Assembly: GCA_020721025.1 (NCBI GenBank) | Contig: DYNO01000074.1 | Coordinates: 1-14,466 of the forward strand | Source of the DNA: Thiomargarita sp. | GTDB taxonomy: Bacteria > Pseudomonadota > Gammaproteobacteria > Beggiatoales > Beggiatoaceae | Direction of reading: 5' to 3' | DNA length: 14,466 nucleotides | Shown: in pieces, positions 1-7,368 of the stretch | Layout: each line of letters begins with the position of its first letter | Numbering within the stretch: position 1 is the first letter of the stretch | Position numbers and translations under genes: made by a program | Notes under the pieces: generated by a model | What the model saw: the letters and a program-made list of their open reading frames with translations, nothing else | What the model was told of the DNA's origin: nothing | Databases searched by the model: none

Positions 1-22
1 TTGGGTTATAGACCTGTTTCAC

Positions 23-1726
23 TTGGTATTAAAGATTTCAAATCGGTTCTATACATGGGCAGTGTCTGCACGGGGTTTTAATGGAATTTATGCGAATAAA
101 TTGTTGGTGTTAGTCGATGGACGCAGTGTGTATAATCCAGAATTATCAGGCGTTTATTGGGATGTGCTCAATACCACTGTAAGCGATATTGCTCGTATCG
201 AAGTGATTCGCGGACCCGGCGGCACGTTGTGGGGAGCGAACGCGGTCAATGGGGTGATTAACATCACGACGAAAAATACCAGTGATACCAAAAACGATAA
301 TTTGATTGAAATTGGTGGCGGGTCTCAAGTCGAACATTTGGTAGGAATGCGTCACGGGGGGACATTAGACCTTGCGACCAATACGCACTATCGAGTGTAT
401 GCCAAAAATCTGCAATATGCGGGATTACGCAATGATCTTGCCTCAGATCGGTGGCGCGTGAAGCAAGTGGGATTTCGGCTCGACAGCGACTTATTCACCG
501 ACGATTCATTGACCTTGCAAGGGGAAGCAACGCAAGCCAAGGAGCAAGATTTGCACTGGTTGTATCGAGAACCCGGCGAAACCCGTGTCTCAAATCAACA
601 TTTGCTATCCCATTGGAAGCATCATTTTTCGGAACGCTCTGATTTGGCATTGAATTTATATTATGACCGCTCTGATCGAGAATTCGTGACTTTTCAAGTT
701 ATTAGCCGCACATTCGATTTAGATATCAATCACCATTGGAAAATCAATGATCGCCACGATTTAGTATGGGGCTTGGGTTATCGTCACATCAACAGCGATA
801 TTCCGGGGGAATTATTGCGTTTTACACCGTCCAAACGTAAAGATAATTTATTCAATATTTTTGTACAAGATGACATCACCCTTGTGCCAGAAAAAATCGT
901 GCTTACCATTGGGGCGAAATTGGAACATAATGATTATACAGGCATTGAATTTCAACCGAATCTGCGCCTACTTTGGACACCCTCGCCAATTCAAAGTTTT
1001 TGGGCAGCGATTTCTCGCGCAACTCACACGCCGGCTCGTTATGATGCAGACAGTGATGCCAAAATTATTTTTCCGGGTATGGAGATAAACACTTTAGGAA
1101 ACAAAAATTTAGTGTCAGAAACGGTGCTGGCTTATGAATTGGGTTGGCGGAGACAATTGCGTGAAAATTTATCGTTGGATACCACCATTTTCTACAATCG
1201 CTACAAGAACTTAATCACGACCAATCTTTCTGAGAGTTTCACGCCAGAGGGCACAATGATCAGTAGTAACCAACAAGTTAATGGCGCGCGGGGCAATACC
1301 TTTGGAGCGGAACTTGCGCTGGATTGGTCGAAAGAAGAATGGTTGCGGCTTCAATTGGCGTACAGCTATTTAAAAATGCAATTACATGCGACCGACCCGC
1401 TTTCTCAAACTTATGAAACCGTCGGTGATGAAAATCCGAGCCATCAGTTATCGTTACGCACATATTTACGTTTTTCAGAAAAATTAAATCTCAATACTTG
1501 GCTGCGTTATGTTGATGATTTACCGTCAACTTATTTTGAAAACGTGAATTCATATTTGAGTCTTGATCTCCGTTTGGCGTGGCAAATTTCAAAACAACTC
1601 GAATTCTCCATTGTGGGAAAAAATTTGTTTGATAATCATCATTATGAAATTGGCACGGTTTCACTGAATCCGCTCAACAGTCAGCAAGAAAGAACGATGT
1701 ACGGACAATTGCGTTGGGAATTTTAG
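23..1726 (+). CDS. TonB-dependent outer-membrane receptor, 5'-truncated
   Basis: Outer-membrane receptor that would import a ligand (siderophore, cobalamin, metal or similar) using TonB energy; the substrate cannot be told from the sequence. Visible are the plug-domain segment TWAVSARGFNG, LLVLVDGRSVYNP and the highly conserved IEVIRGPGGTLWGANAVNG (about residues 11-77), then a long beta-barrel ending in the terminal aromatic F typical of outer-membrane barrels (LRWEF). Signal peptide, TonB box and the first part of the plug are missing. The frame stays open to the window edge, but the residues before TWAVSARGF (WVIDLFHLVLKISNRFY) do not resemble a receptor plug and are encoded by a 28-bp repeat plus unknown sequence. 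The TTG start at 23 is therefore not a natural start. Either the gene is broken by a rearrangement at base 54/55, or the window edge is a repeat-induced assembly join. Family assignment is secure; functionality is doubtful. Confidence 0.85.
   Translation: MVLKISNRFYTWAVSARGFNGIYANKLLVLVDGRSVYNPELSGVYWDVLNTTVSDIARIEVIRGPGGTLWGANAVNGVINITTKNTSDTKNDNLIEIGGGSQVEHLVGMRHGGTLDLATNTHYRVYAKNLQYAGLRNDLASDRWRVKQVGFRLDSDLFTDDSLTLQGEATQAKEQDLHWLYREPGETRVSNQHLLSHWKHHFSERSDLALNLYYDRSDREFVTFQVISRTFDLDINHHWKINDRHDLVWGLGYRHINSDIPGELLRFTPSKRKDNLFNIFVQDDITLVPEKIVLTIGAKLEHNDYTGIEFQPNLRLLWTPSPIQSFWAAISRATHTPARYDADSDAKIIFPGMEINTLGNKNLVSETVLAYELGWRRQLRENLSLDTTIFYNRYKNLITTNLSESFTPEGTMISSNQQVNGARGNTFGAELALDWSKEEWLRLQLAYSYLKMQLHATDPLSQTYETVGDENPSHQLSLRTYLRFSEKLNLNTWLRYVDDLPSTYFENVNSYLSLDLRLAWQISKQLEFSIVGKNLFDNHHYEIGTVSLNPLNSQQERTMYGQLRWEF
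27..54 (+). repeat. 28-bp exact direct repeat, copy 1
   Basis: The 28 bases (core GATTTCAAATCGGTTCTAT) recur base for base and in the same orientation at 3507-3534. Sequence on either side differs between the copies. This copy ends exactly where recognisable TonB-receptor coding sequence begins, so it marks a junction. The core holds the short palindrome GATTT-C-AAATC. Its nature (recombination site, element end or assembly join) is not known. Confidence 0.8.
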
Positions 1727-1765
1727 AATAGAACAGTGATCAAGTTGCCCACTACTATTTTTTAA

Positions 1766-1809
1766 TTCAATGGGTTAGCCATATCGGTTTAATTGTCTAA
1801 CTCATTGAA
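1766..1809. terminator. Possible bidirectional hairpin between convergent genes
   Basis: TTCAATGGGTTAG at 1766-1778 pairs with CTAACTCATTGAA at 1797-1809 (12 of 13 positions complementary, the other a G-T wobble) across an 18-nt loop. It lies between the receptor gene and hemN, which converge here, so a shared transcription terminator is plausible. There is no clear U-run after the stem on either strand, so it is not a canonical intrinsic terminator. Confidence 0.35.
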
Positions 1810-1838
1810 ATATTTAAAACACTCGAAGCATGACGAAA

Positions 1839-3221
1839 CTAAATTACCTTAGAAAATCGCTGTTCCTGTGCCTGCCGCAAATACACATCAAACACCATCG
1901 CAATATTGCGTACTAATAACCGTCCTACTGGCAAAATTTCAATCATTTCATCATTGCGTTCCAACAAACCATCCTGCTGCATTTTTCCTAACTCCGCCCA
2001 TTCCGAAGCGAAATGTTGCTTGAATGACAAGCGATGTTTTTCCTCGACACTGGGAATATGCAAATGAAAGTGACACATCAGTTGCATAATGAGTTCACGC
2101 CGCAATTTATCATCTTCAGTCAAGGCAACCCCGCGAAAAATTGGAATATGTCCGGCTTCAACTTGCGGATAATATTCTTCAAGTTTCTTCACATTTTGGC
2201 TATAACAATCATGTACTTTGCTAATTGATGTTACGCCCAAACCAATCAAATCACAATCGGCATGAGTCGAATAACCTTGAAAGTTACGGTAAAGGGTACC
2301 TTGACGTTGTGCAATAGCTAACTCATCGTTTGGCTTGGAAAAATGATCCATTCCAATGTAAATATAGCCCGCTTCGGTTAAAAAATGGATGGTCGCCTGT
2401 AAAATATCCAATTTTTGGGCTGGCGTGGGTAATTCATCCGGATTGACGCGCCGCTGCGGTTTAAATAATGTTGGCAAATGTGCGTAATTGAAAATCGACA
2501 GCCGATCTGGTTGTGCTGCGACCACTTTTTCTAACGTTTGAATAAAAGAATCAACGGTTTGTAATGGCAAGCCATAAATTAAATCTAAACTGATGGATTT
2601 AAATCCCTGTTGTCGCGCCGCATCAAGCACGGCAAAAGTTTGTTGTTCGGTTTGAATCCGATTGACGGCTTTTTGTACTTTTTCATCAAAATCTTGCACG
2701 CCCAAACTCATGCGATTAAAACCCAAACGCCGCAATAATGCCACCGTTTCGCTATCGGCTTCGCGCGGATCGATTTCGATAGAATATTCACCGCTGTCGT
2801 CGTCTAATAGCTTGAAAGACTGACGAGTTTTTTGCATTAATTCCGTCATCTGCTCATGATTGAGGAATGTAGGCGTACCCCCACCCCAATGCAATTGTGT
2901 CACGGGACGTTGTGCGTCAAACAGGCGGGCTTGTTGGTCAATTTCTTGATATAAATGATCTAGGTAAGGTACGTTGAGAGAACGATTTTTTGTAACAATT
3001 TTGTTGCAAGCGCAGTAAAAACACACCGTATCGCAAAAAGGGATGTGAAAATACAAAGACAGTGGATGCCCCCCTACATTGCTTTGTTGCGCCTGGTGAC
3101 GGTAGTCTGATTCGGTAAATCCCGTATGAAATTGCACAGCGGTCGGGTAGGAAGTGTAACGAGGACATGATTTGTCGTAACGATGAATCAAATCGAGGTC
3201 AAAATCAATGGTTTGGTGCAT
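1839..3221 (-). CDS. hemN: Oxygen-independent coproporphyrinogen III dehydrogenase
   Basis: Radical-SAM enzyme of heme biosynthesis; it oxidatively decarboxylates coproporphyrinogen III to protoporphyrinogen IX without oxygen, in the cytoplasm. Numbering from the chosen start, the 4Fe-4S/SAM motif HIPFCDTVCFYCACNK has C63, C67, C70 and C72, as in E. coli HemN. HWGGGTPTFL (111-120), the IEIDPRE segment, LIYGLP, FNYAHLP and the C-terminal RQAQEQRFSKVI are all present. The length of 460 aa fits the family (about 457). The start at ATG 3221 (MHQTIDFDLDLIHRYDKSCPRYTSYP) matches the family N-terminus; a GTG at 3266 in frame would add 15 residues with no family counterpart. Neither start has a strong Shine-Dalgarno sequence. 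It appears monocistronic, converging with the receptor gene. An anaerobic heme route suits a microaerophilic or facultative lifestyle (inference). Confidence 0.95.
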   Translation of the reverse strand: MHQTIDFDLDLIHRYDKSCPRYTSYPTAVQFHTGFTESDYRHQAQQSNVGGHPLSLYFHIPFCDTVCFYCACNKIVTKNRSLNVPYLDHLYQEIDQQARLFDAQRPVTQLHWGGGTPTFLNHEQMTELMQKTRQSFKLLDDDSGEYSIEIDPREADSETVALLRRLGFNRMSLGVQDFDEKVQKAVNRIQTEQQTFAVLDAARQQGFKSISLDLIYGLPLQTVDSFIQTLEKVVAAQPDRLSIFNYAHLPTLFKPQRRVNPDELPTPAQKLDILQATIHFLTEAGYIYIGMDHFSKPNDELAIAQRQGTLYRNFQGYSTHADCDLIGLGVTSISKVHDCYSQNVKKLEEYYPQVEAGHIPIFRGVALTEDDKLRRELIMQLMCHFHLHIPSVEEKHRLSFKQHFASEWAELGKMQQDGLLERNDEMIEILPVGRLLVRNIAMVFDVYLRQAQEQRFSKVI

Positions 3222-3380
3222 GGAAATGGAGTCGTGCGATGGTTGAAAGTGGCTAAATTTTATCACACTTTATCTCGTTTCACACTTGTGCTAAAATATG
3301 CCAACCAATTGAATATAAATTAAACCTTGCAGCAATCCATTAATTTTGTTCTAAAAACAGTAAGTTAGATATTTTTTAAA

Positions 3381-3505
3381 TAGGTAGGAGTTGCACAGTT
3401 GAAATGTTATTCAATTGATTTTATTCAAATATATGAAAATAGGACGAAATATTAACTTTCTGAATCCATTGAAAATTAGATTTGAACTGCGTAACTCCTA
3501 ACCTA
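3381..3505 (+). mobile_element. MITE-like non-coding element, copy 1
   Basis: About 125 bp bounded by imperfect terminal inverted repeats: TAGGTAGGAGTTGCACAGTT on the left and, read on the other strand, TAGGTTAGGAGTTACGCAGTT (21 nt) on the right. Similarity between the arms continues inward for roughly 40 bp, so the single strand can fold into a long hairpin. It has no ORF. A related copy lies inverted at about 14209-14321, sharing both ends and internal sequence. The outermost TA on each side would fit a TA-targeting transposase (IS630/Tc1 type), but that is a guess. This is one of the main contents of the roughly 300-base gap between hemN and the next operon. Confidence 0.75.
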
Positions 3506-3509
3506 ATAT
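3482..3509 (+). promoter_or_regulatory. Possible promoter at the MITE edge
   Basis: TTGAAC (3482-3487), a 16-nt spacer and TAATAT (3504-3509) resemble a sigma-70 promoter pointing at the DuOB/DUF488 operon. The -35 lies in the right terminal repeat of the MITE and the -10 spans its boundary. A second -10-like hexamer, TATACT, is at 3530-3535 without a good -35. This is motif matching in AT-rich DNA only. Confidence 0.3.
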
Positions 3510-3534
3510 TAAAGATTTCAAATCGGTTCTATAC
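3507..3534 (+). repeat. 28-bp exact direct repeat, copy 2
   Basis: Identical over 28 bases to 27-54 and in the same orientation, so the two copies bracket a 3.5-kb segment holding the truncated receptor and hemN. This copy directly abuts the right end of the MITE and lies about 40 bases before the DuOB gene start. Confidence 0.8.
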
Positions 3535-3573
3535 TAAGCACTTAAACGATGATGTCACTTGTTTAGATATTTT

Positions 3574-4284
3574 ATGTCACAATTCATTATTATCACTGAT
3601 CTCACTCGATTTTCAAATCCCCATTTAGTTTGCATCGCGGGCATCGAAATCACGACAGGTCAATGTATTAGACCCATGCCATATCTCGGAATGGCGCAAT
3701 GTTTGGCATTAAATGCGTTGCCGGGATCAATTTTAATGGGCGAATTTTCCCCAGTGCCCGATTGCCATTGCATGAATCCGCACCGAGAAGATATGAACTA
3801 CCAAGATTTGAAAGCTATTGGAATGTGCCATGAAGAGCGGTTCAAATCATTATTGGAGGAAAATTTAAGCGATAGCATCGAAGCAGGTTTTAACATCAAT
3901 TCTCATCGTAAATATATTCCCCTTGATCATGAAACAACTCGCTCCATTATCACAATCAAGGTTAATCCGCATCATGTTCAAATTGTTAAAAATAGTTATA
4001 AACCCAACAGTGGTAGATTAAAATTCACTGATCCTAGCAAGGATGAAGAATTTTACTTTTCAATTACAGATTTGGGATTTCACAGTTTGATTGAAACTCA
4101 TTTGCAACAAAATGACCTCTACAAACTCAATACATTCATTCATAAGCAATCCGAAATATACTTACGCATCGGGCTGAGTCGAGCTTGGCAAAAGCCAGAT
4201 ACCGGTGAACATGGTTTTTGGATGCAAGTGAATGGAATATATACATTTCCAAATTATCACCCAGAAATTAGAAATTATAGATAA
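3574..4284 (+). CDS. Dual OB-fold (DuOB-like) domain protein
   Basis: A 236-aa protein of unknown function. Its N-terminal half carries the pattern of the dual-OB (DuOB) family: a short hydrophobic strand IIITDLTRF, then CIAGIEITTGQCIRPMP (residues 20-36), an LPGSILMGEF strand, and the PHRED motif (69-73), a variant of the PPHxEDW-type motif seen in that family. OB folds suggest nucleic-acid or nucleotide binding. No catalytic motif is recognised, and no signal peptide or membrane segment is seen, so it should be cytoplasmic. ATG 3574 is chosen because the family-like sequence starts at once (MSQFIIITDL); an in-frame TTG at 3559 would add five residues. The Shine-Dalgarno is weak. It is first gene of an operon, with a 19-nt gap to the DUF488 gene. 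Family assignment is from memory of the pattern and moderately certain. Confidence 0.7.
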   Translation: MSQFIIITDLTRFSNPHLVCIAGIEITTGQCIRPMPYLGMAQCLALNALPGSILMGEFSPVPDCHCMNPHREDMNYQDLKAIGMCHEERFKSLLEENLSDSIEAGFNINSHRKYIPLDHETTRSIITIKVNPHHVQIVKNSYKPNSGRLKFTDPSKDEEFYFSITDLGFHSLIETHLQQNDLYKLNTFIHKQSEIYLRIGLSRAWQKPDTGEHGFWMQVNGIYTFPNYHPEIRNYR

Positions 4285-4303
4285 ATTCTTGCAGGATTAT
4301 CAA

Positions 4304-4909
4304 ATGAATACCATCTATACCATTGGTCATTCTAATCATGAAATAGCAATTTTTCTCAACTTGTTGCAAATGCACAACATTTCGGCATTGGGCGATGTGC
4401 GTTCCCAGCCCTATAGCCATTATGTACCTCAGTATTCTCATGAAGCGTTGAAAGCTGAACTAGCTAAATTCAATATCAGTTATGTATTTCTAGGCAAAGA
4501 ACTGGGCGCGCGCAGTGATAATCCCGACTGTTATAATCATGGCAAAGTACAATATCATCGTTTAGCACAAGAATCTCTGTTTATTCAAGGTCTGAGTAGA
4601 GTTCAACAAGGCATGAACCGTTATCGCATTGCATTGATGTGCTCAGAAAAAGACCCTATTGAGTGTCACCGTGCGATATTAATTACCCGACAACTGGCTG
4701 AAAATAATATCTTAATCCATCATATTCATGCAGATGGATCACTGGAAACTCAGCAAGCGATGGAATCCCGTTTATTGAAACTGTGTAAACTCCCAGAAGG
4801 TGATATGTTTAATAATCGAGCGCATTTTCTGGCTGAAGCGTATAAAATTCAAGAAAAAAGAATTGCTTACCTAGATGAAACCCAGAAAAATATTGAGAAC
4901 GAAACATGA
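4304..4909 (+). CDS. DUF488 family protein (first of two)
   Basis: A 201-aa cytoplasmic protein of the DUF488 family (COG5483-like), biochemical function unknown. Diagnostic features are TIGHSN at residues 6-11, the strand-turn ALGDVRSQPYSHYVPQYS (28-45), FLGKELGAR (62-70) and the cysteine motif LMCSEKDPIECHRA, with C113, C121, H122 and R123. These conserved Cys/His/Arg residues are probably the active or ligand site (inference). ATG 4304 is chosen over an upstream in-frame start at 4232 because the family begins at the TIGHS strand, the longer form would overlap the DuOB gene by 53 bases, and GCAGGA at 4291-4296 makes a suitable ribosome binding site. Its stop overlaps the next start (ATGA at 4906-4909), indicating translational coupling. 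Confidence 0.85.
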   Translation: MNTIYTIGHSNHEIAIFLNLLQMHNISALGDVRSQPYSHYVPQYSHEALKAELAKFNISYVFLGKELGARSDNPDCYNHGKVQYHRLAQESLFIQGLSRVQQGMNRYRIALMCSEKDPIECHRAILITRQLAENNILIHHIHADGSLETQQAMESRLLKLCKLPEGDMFNNRAHFLAEAYKIQEKRIAYLDETQKNIENET

Positions 4910-5337
4910 TAAAAATATTTACCATTGGATTTACTAAGAAAAGTGCAGAACAATTCTTTACCCAACTGCAACAACCAGAATTGGTACGACTCATTGATGT
5001 TCGTCTTAACAACGTTTCACAACTGGCGGGATTCACTAAAAAAAATGACTTGAGTTTCTTTCTGCGAGAGATAATCAATATTGACTACCTACATTTGCCT
5101 GATTTAGCCCCAACAAAGATGATTCTTCAGGAATATCAACGCAATAAAAATTGGCAAGTATATGAACAACAGTTTTTGGCACTGATGGCACAACGCCAAA
5201 TTGAAACGTTGGATAAATATTTAATTCATGGGGGATGTTTGTTGTGCAGTGAAGCCACACCGCAACACTGCCATCGTCGCTTAGTAGCTGAATATCTTCG
5301 GGAACAATGGAGTGGAGTTGAAATTCAACATTTGTAA
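4906..5337 (+). CDS. DUF488 family protein (second, short form)
   Basis: A 143-aa second DUF488 paralogue, clearly diverged from its neighbour but with the same landmarks at the same positions: FTIGFTKKS (residues 5-13), LIDVRLNNVSQLAGFTKKND (29-48), and LLCSEATPQHCHRRL with C114, C122, H123 and R124. It lacks the extra C-terminal 50 to 60 residues of the upstream copy. It starts within the stop of the first DUF488 gene (ATGA), so the two are almost certainly co-translated and may form a heteromer (inference). It is the last gene of the three-gene operon; the region after it is decayed mobile-element sequence. No function can be assigned from sequence. Confidence 0.85.
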   Translation: MIKIFTIGFTKKSAEQFFTQLQQPELVRLIDVRLNNVSQLAGFTKKNDLSFFLREIINIDYLHLPDLAPTKMILQEYQRNKNWQVYEQQFLALMAQRQIETLDKYLIHGGCLLCSEATPQHCHRRLVAEYLREQWSGVEIQHL

Positions 5338-5445
5338 AAATTTGTTACCGATTTATAAACACTTTAGTTCCTGTTACGGAATTAGCTGCATTTAGTTAGA
5401 TTCTGTTGCATAACACTGTGTCACCTATCATAGAATTATAACAAT

Positions 5446-5760
5446 ATGTCTTTTGTAAATACCAAAGCAGCACATGAACGCTTGGTGCTGCAACTTTGCG
5501 TCGTTAGGATAAAAAAGGCAAAATCGAGATGATGTCCAGGTATTCCAGATTGGGCGATGGATTGTCCTCAAAAAATCCGGGAACACGCAATGTCCGATAC
5601 TTGCAATGCTGTCAAAAATACCAAAGCTAAATGCTTGAAAATAGGTGAATTTCAGCAAGTTAGTTTTCGTGCGAAGCGTGATCCGATTCAAAGTTTTGGG
5701 TTTGATAAATCTGCATTCCAAAATATCAAGTCAATTTTCCAAAATCCCCAATTTTGCTAA
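5446..5760 (+). pseudogene. Remnant of a TnpB (IS200/IS605 OrfB) gene
   Basis: In one frame the stretch reads IPDWAMDCPQKIREHAMSD, then CNAVKNTKAKCLKIGEFQQ, then VSFRAKRDPIQSFGFDKSAF. This follows the mid-N-terminal region of TnpB/OrfB proteins (P-x-W-x-x-x-x-P-x-x-I-R-x-x-A, then a K/F-rich strand with a K/R-K/R-x-x-x-Q-S turn and a K-S-A-F/I end). A stop codon (TGA 5530-5532) interrupts the frame upstream, and recognisable homology ends near 5720, where the opposite-strand methyltransferase begins; the RuvC and zinc-finger parts are absent. It is a fossil, not a working nuclease. No IS200/IS605 ends or associated guide RNA could be identified. The N-terminal limit (ATG 5446) is arbitrary. 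This, plus unremarkable sequence at 5338-5445, fills the gap between the DUF488 operon and the methyltransferase. Confidence 0.55.
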
Positions 5761-7293
5761 ACGTGATAATGCTTCTTCCAACATTTTTGTCAATACTGCT
5801 TGTTTAACTTCCTCTGGTAATTCAATTTTTTCATCACTTTGTTGCCGGGTAATGTTTAAATCCAATTCGCCGCTGGCAATCCATTGTTTGAATATTTCCA
5901 GCAATTCTGATCGGTTACGGTTGCCATCCAAATGTGGCAACAGTCGAATCCCGATAATATCTTCCACAGTCACCCATTCGCAACGTAAATTCGTGATTTG
6001 ATTGCTGTATTGAATTTCCCAACGTGCCAATTGACTGGCTTTGGGATAGTCGCTGACGTGGATGACCAACGGCGGAGGCAAAATGTGCCATTCAATGATA
6101 CCTTGGGAATAACAACGCAGTAACGCATTGCTTATCGTATGTTTTTCGTTGTCATTCAATGATTTTTCCAACAATATTGCTACTCGCTCGACCAATGCTG
6201 TAAAAGACATCGCTTGGGGATAATATTCATGCAGCGCGTGAAAGGTGGCTTGAATGATCGGGTTTTCGCTCACTAATTTGGCTTTGCGATTTTCAAAAAT
6301 GTGATTTTTGCCATCCACTCCAGTGAAATTTAAAGAGGAAGTGTAACAAAACTGACTTACCCAATCGACCGAAGGTGCTCGGTTTGAAGTCGGTGTTCCC
6401 GCATGACACAATAAAGTATGACGCATGGCACGGTTGCGTAAAAAATCCATCATCTGTTCTTGTTGTAACACGTTGTCTTGAAACTCATAAACTGCGCGGG
6501 CTGTGGCGGAGGGCAAATTGCTGGGCAACATGGTATGAAAAAATGCGTCACCTAAATAATCTAATTCGTAGGTTTTCGCACGAGCAATAAATTGATGAAA
6601 ATACAGAGGTTCATGTGAGGCGTGCAAAGATTCGTAAAACAAATCCGGGCGCGGCAAGTTGCTAAATTCTTGTAATTCCTGTTGTAACAATTGCGTATAT
6701 GCGTCCTGACTGTCGGCAGTGGCTTGCTGCAACGAAGTCAACAATTGCTGCATGTATTCCACGCAATGTTCCGCACTGTCAAATGTCGAAGTGTAGTAGG
6801 TCAACATGTCCCGAATAGCGGTGCGATTATCCCAACCAGGGCGCGTGCTGTAACTGACATAGGCTATCCCATTGGCAGTCAACAAGTTTTTACAAAGTTG
6901 TAGAATTTTATCCTGTTCCGCTCGACTTACCCATGAATAAATGCCATGTGCAATAATATAATCAAATTTTCCAATGTTGTCATTGAGTTGCAAAATATTC
7001 AGTTGTTTTAACGTCACATTCTGCAAGCCAATCCCATCAACCACTTGTTGCGCCGCTGCGAGGTGTTCAGCCGACATATCGACCCCCCAACATTCTGCTT
7101 GTGGCAAACTGTACGCGGTGGCGATGATATTTTTGCCATCATTACAGCCCAATTCCAACACACGGCTCGTCGCGACTGGGGGCGGATTCATACCAAACAG
7201 GGTGCCCAAAGTTGCTAAATGCTGTGGTTGTGCATAAGGCATCGGTGAAGAAGTGTAGGGAAGCTCATCGTAGGCTGGCACATCTAAGCGCAT
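5731..7293 (-). CDS. SAM-dependent methyltransferase with methyltransferase-regulatory domain
   Basis: A 520-aa class I methyltransferase of unknown substrate. The Rossmann-fold SAM site is plain: VLELGCNDGKNI (residues 45-56, motif I), GVDMS (70-74, acidic end of strand 2) and DYIIAHGIYSWV (111-122). The central part (about 215-330) fits the methyltransferase regulatory domain family, and the C-terminal part has the typical PKASQLARWEIQYSNQITNL and LLPHLDGNRNRSEL segments. The N-terminus MRLDVPAYDELPYTSSPMPYAQPQHLATLGTLFG agrees with the family, supporting ATG 7293. It has no signal peptide, so it is cytoplasmic. It is divergent from the DUF302 gene with 75 bp between them, so the promoters must lie there. 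The 3' end abuts the TnpB remnant, whose debris may overlap the last codons on the other strand. Complete as far as can be seen. Confidence 0.85.
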   Translation of the reverse strand: MRLDVPAYDELPYTSSPMPYAQPQHLATLGTLFGMNPPPVATSRVLELGCNDGKNIIATAYSLPQAECWGVDMSAEHLAAAQQVVDGIGLQNVTLKQLNILQLNDNIGKFDYIIAHGIYSWVSRAEQDKILQLCKNLLTANGIAYVSYSTRPGWDNRTAIRDMLTYYTSTFDSAEHCVEYMQQLLTSLQQATADSQDAYTQLLQQELQEFSNLPRPDLFYESLHASHEPLYFHQFIARAKTYELDYLGDAFFHTMLPSNLPSATARAVYEFQDNVLQQEQMMDFLRNRAMRHTLLCHAGTPTSNRAPSVDWVSQFCYTSSLNFTGVDGKNHIFENRKAKLVSENPIIQATFHALHEYYPQAMSFTALVERVAILLEKSLNDNEKHTISNALLRCYSQGIIEWHILPPPLVIHVSDYPKASQLARWEIQYSNQITNLRCEWVTVEDIIGIRLLPHLDGNRNRSELLEIFKQWIASGELDLNITRQQSDEKIELPEEVKQAVLTKMLEEALSRLAKLGILEN

Positions 7294-7368
7294 GGTAATT
7301 TGTCCGTAAGTAGGCTAAAATGACAGTTTGGGCACAATTTACGAATACTACCATTAGGAGCAGTCACG

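Noticed and set aside
4232..4303. Upstream extension of the first DUF488 gene (24 extra codons)
   Set aside because: It overlaps the DuOB gene, precedes the conserved TIGHS start strand and has no family counterpart; ATG 4304 has a better ribosome binding site.
5345..5380. TTCC...GGAA hairpin after the DUF488 operon as a terminator
   Set aside because: The stem is only four base pairs with no U-run, too weak to call.
5428..5721. Minus-strand ORF of 97 codons
   Set aside because: It is antisense to the TnpB-like reading frame, rich in residues typical of random AT-rich translation, and has no family resemblance.
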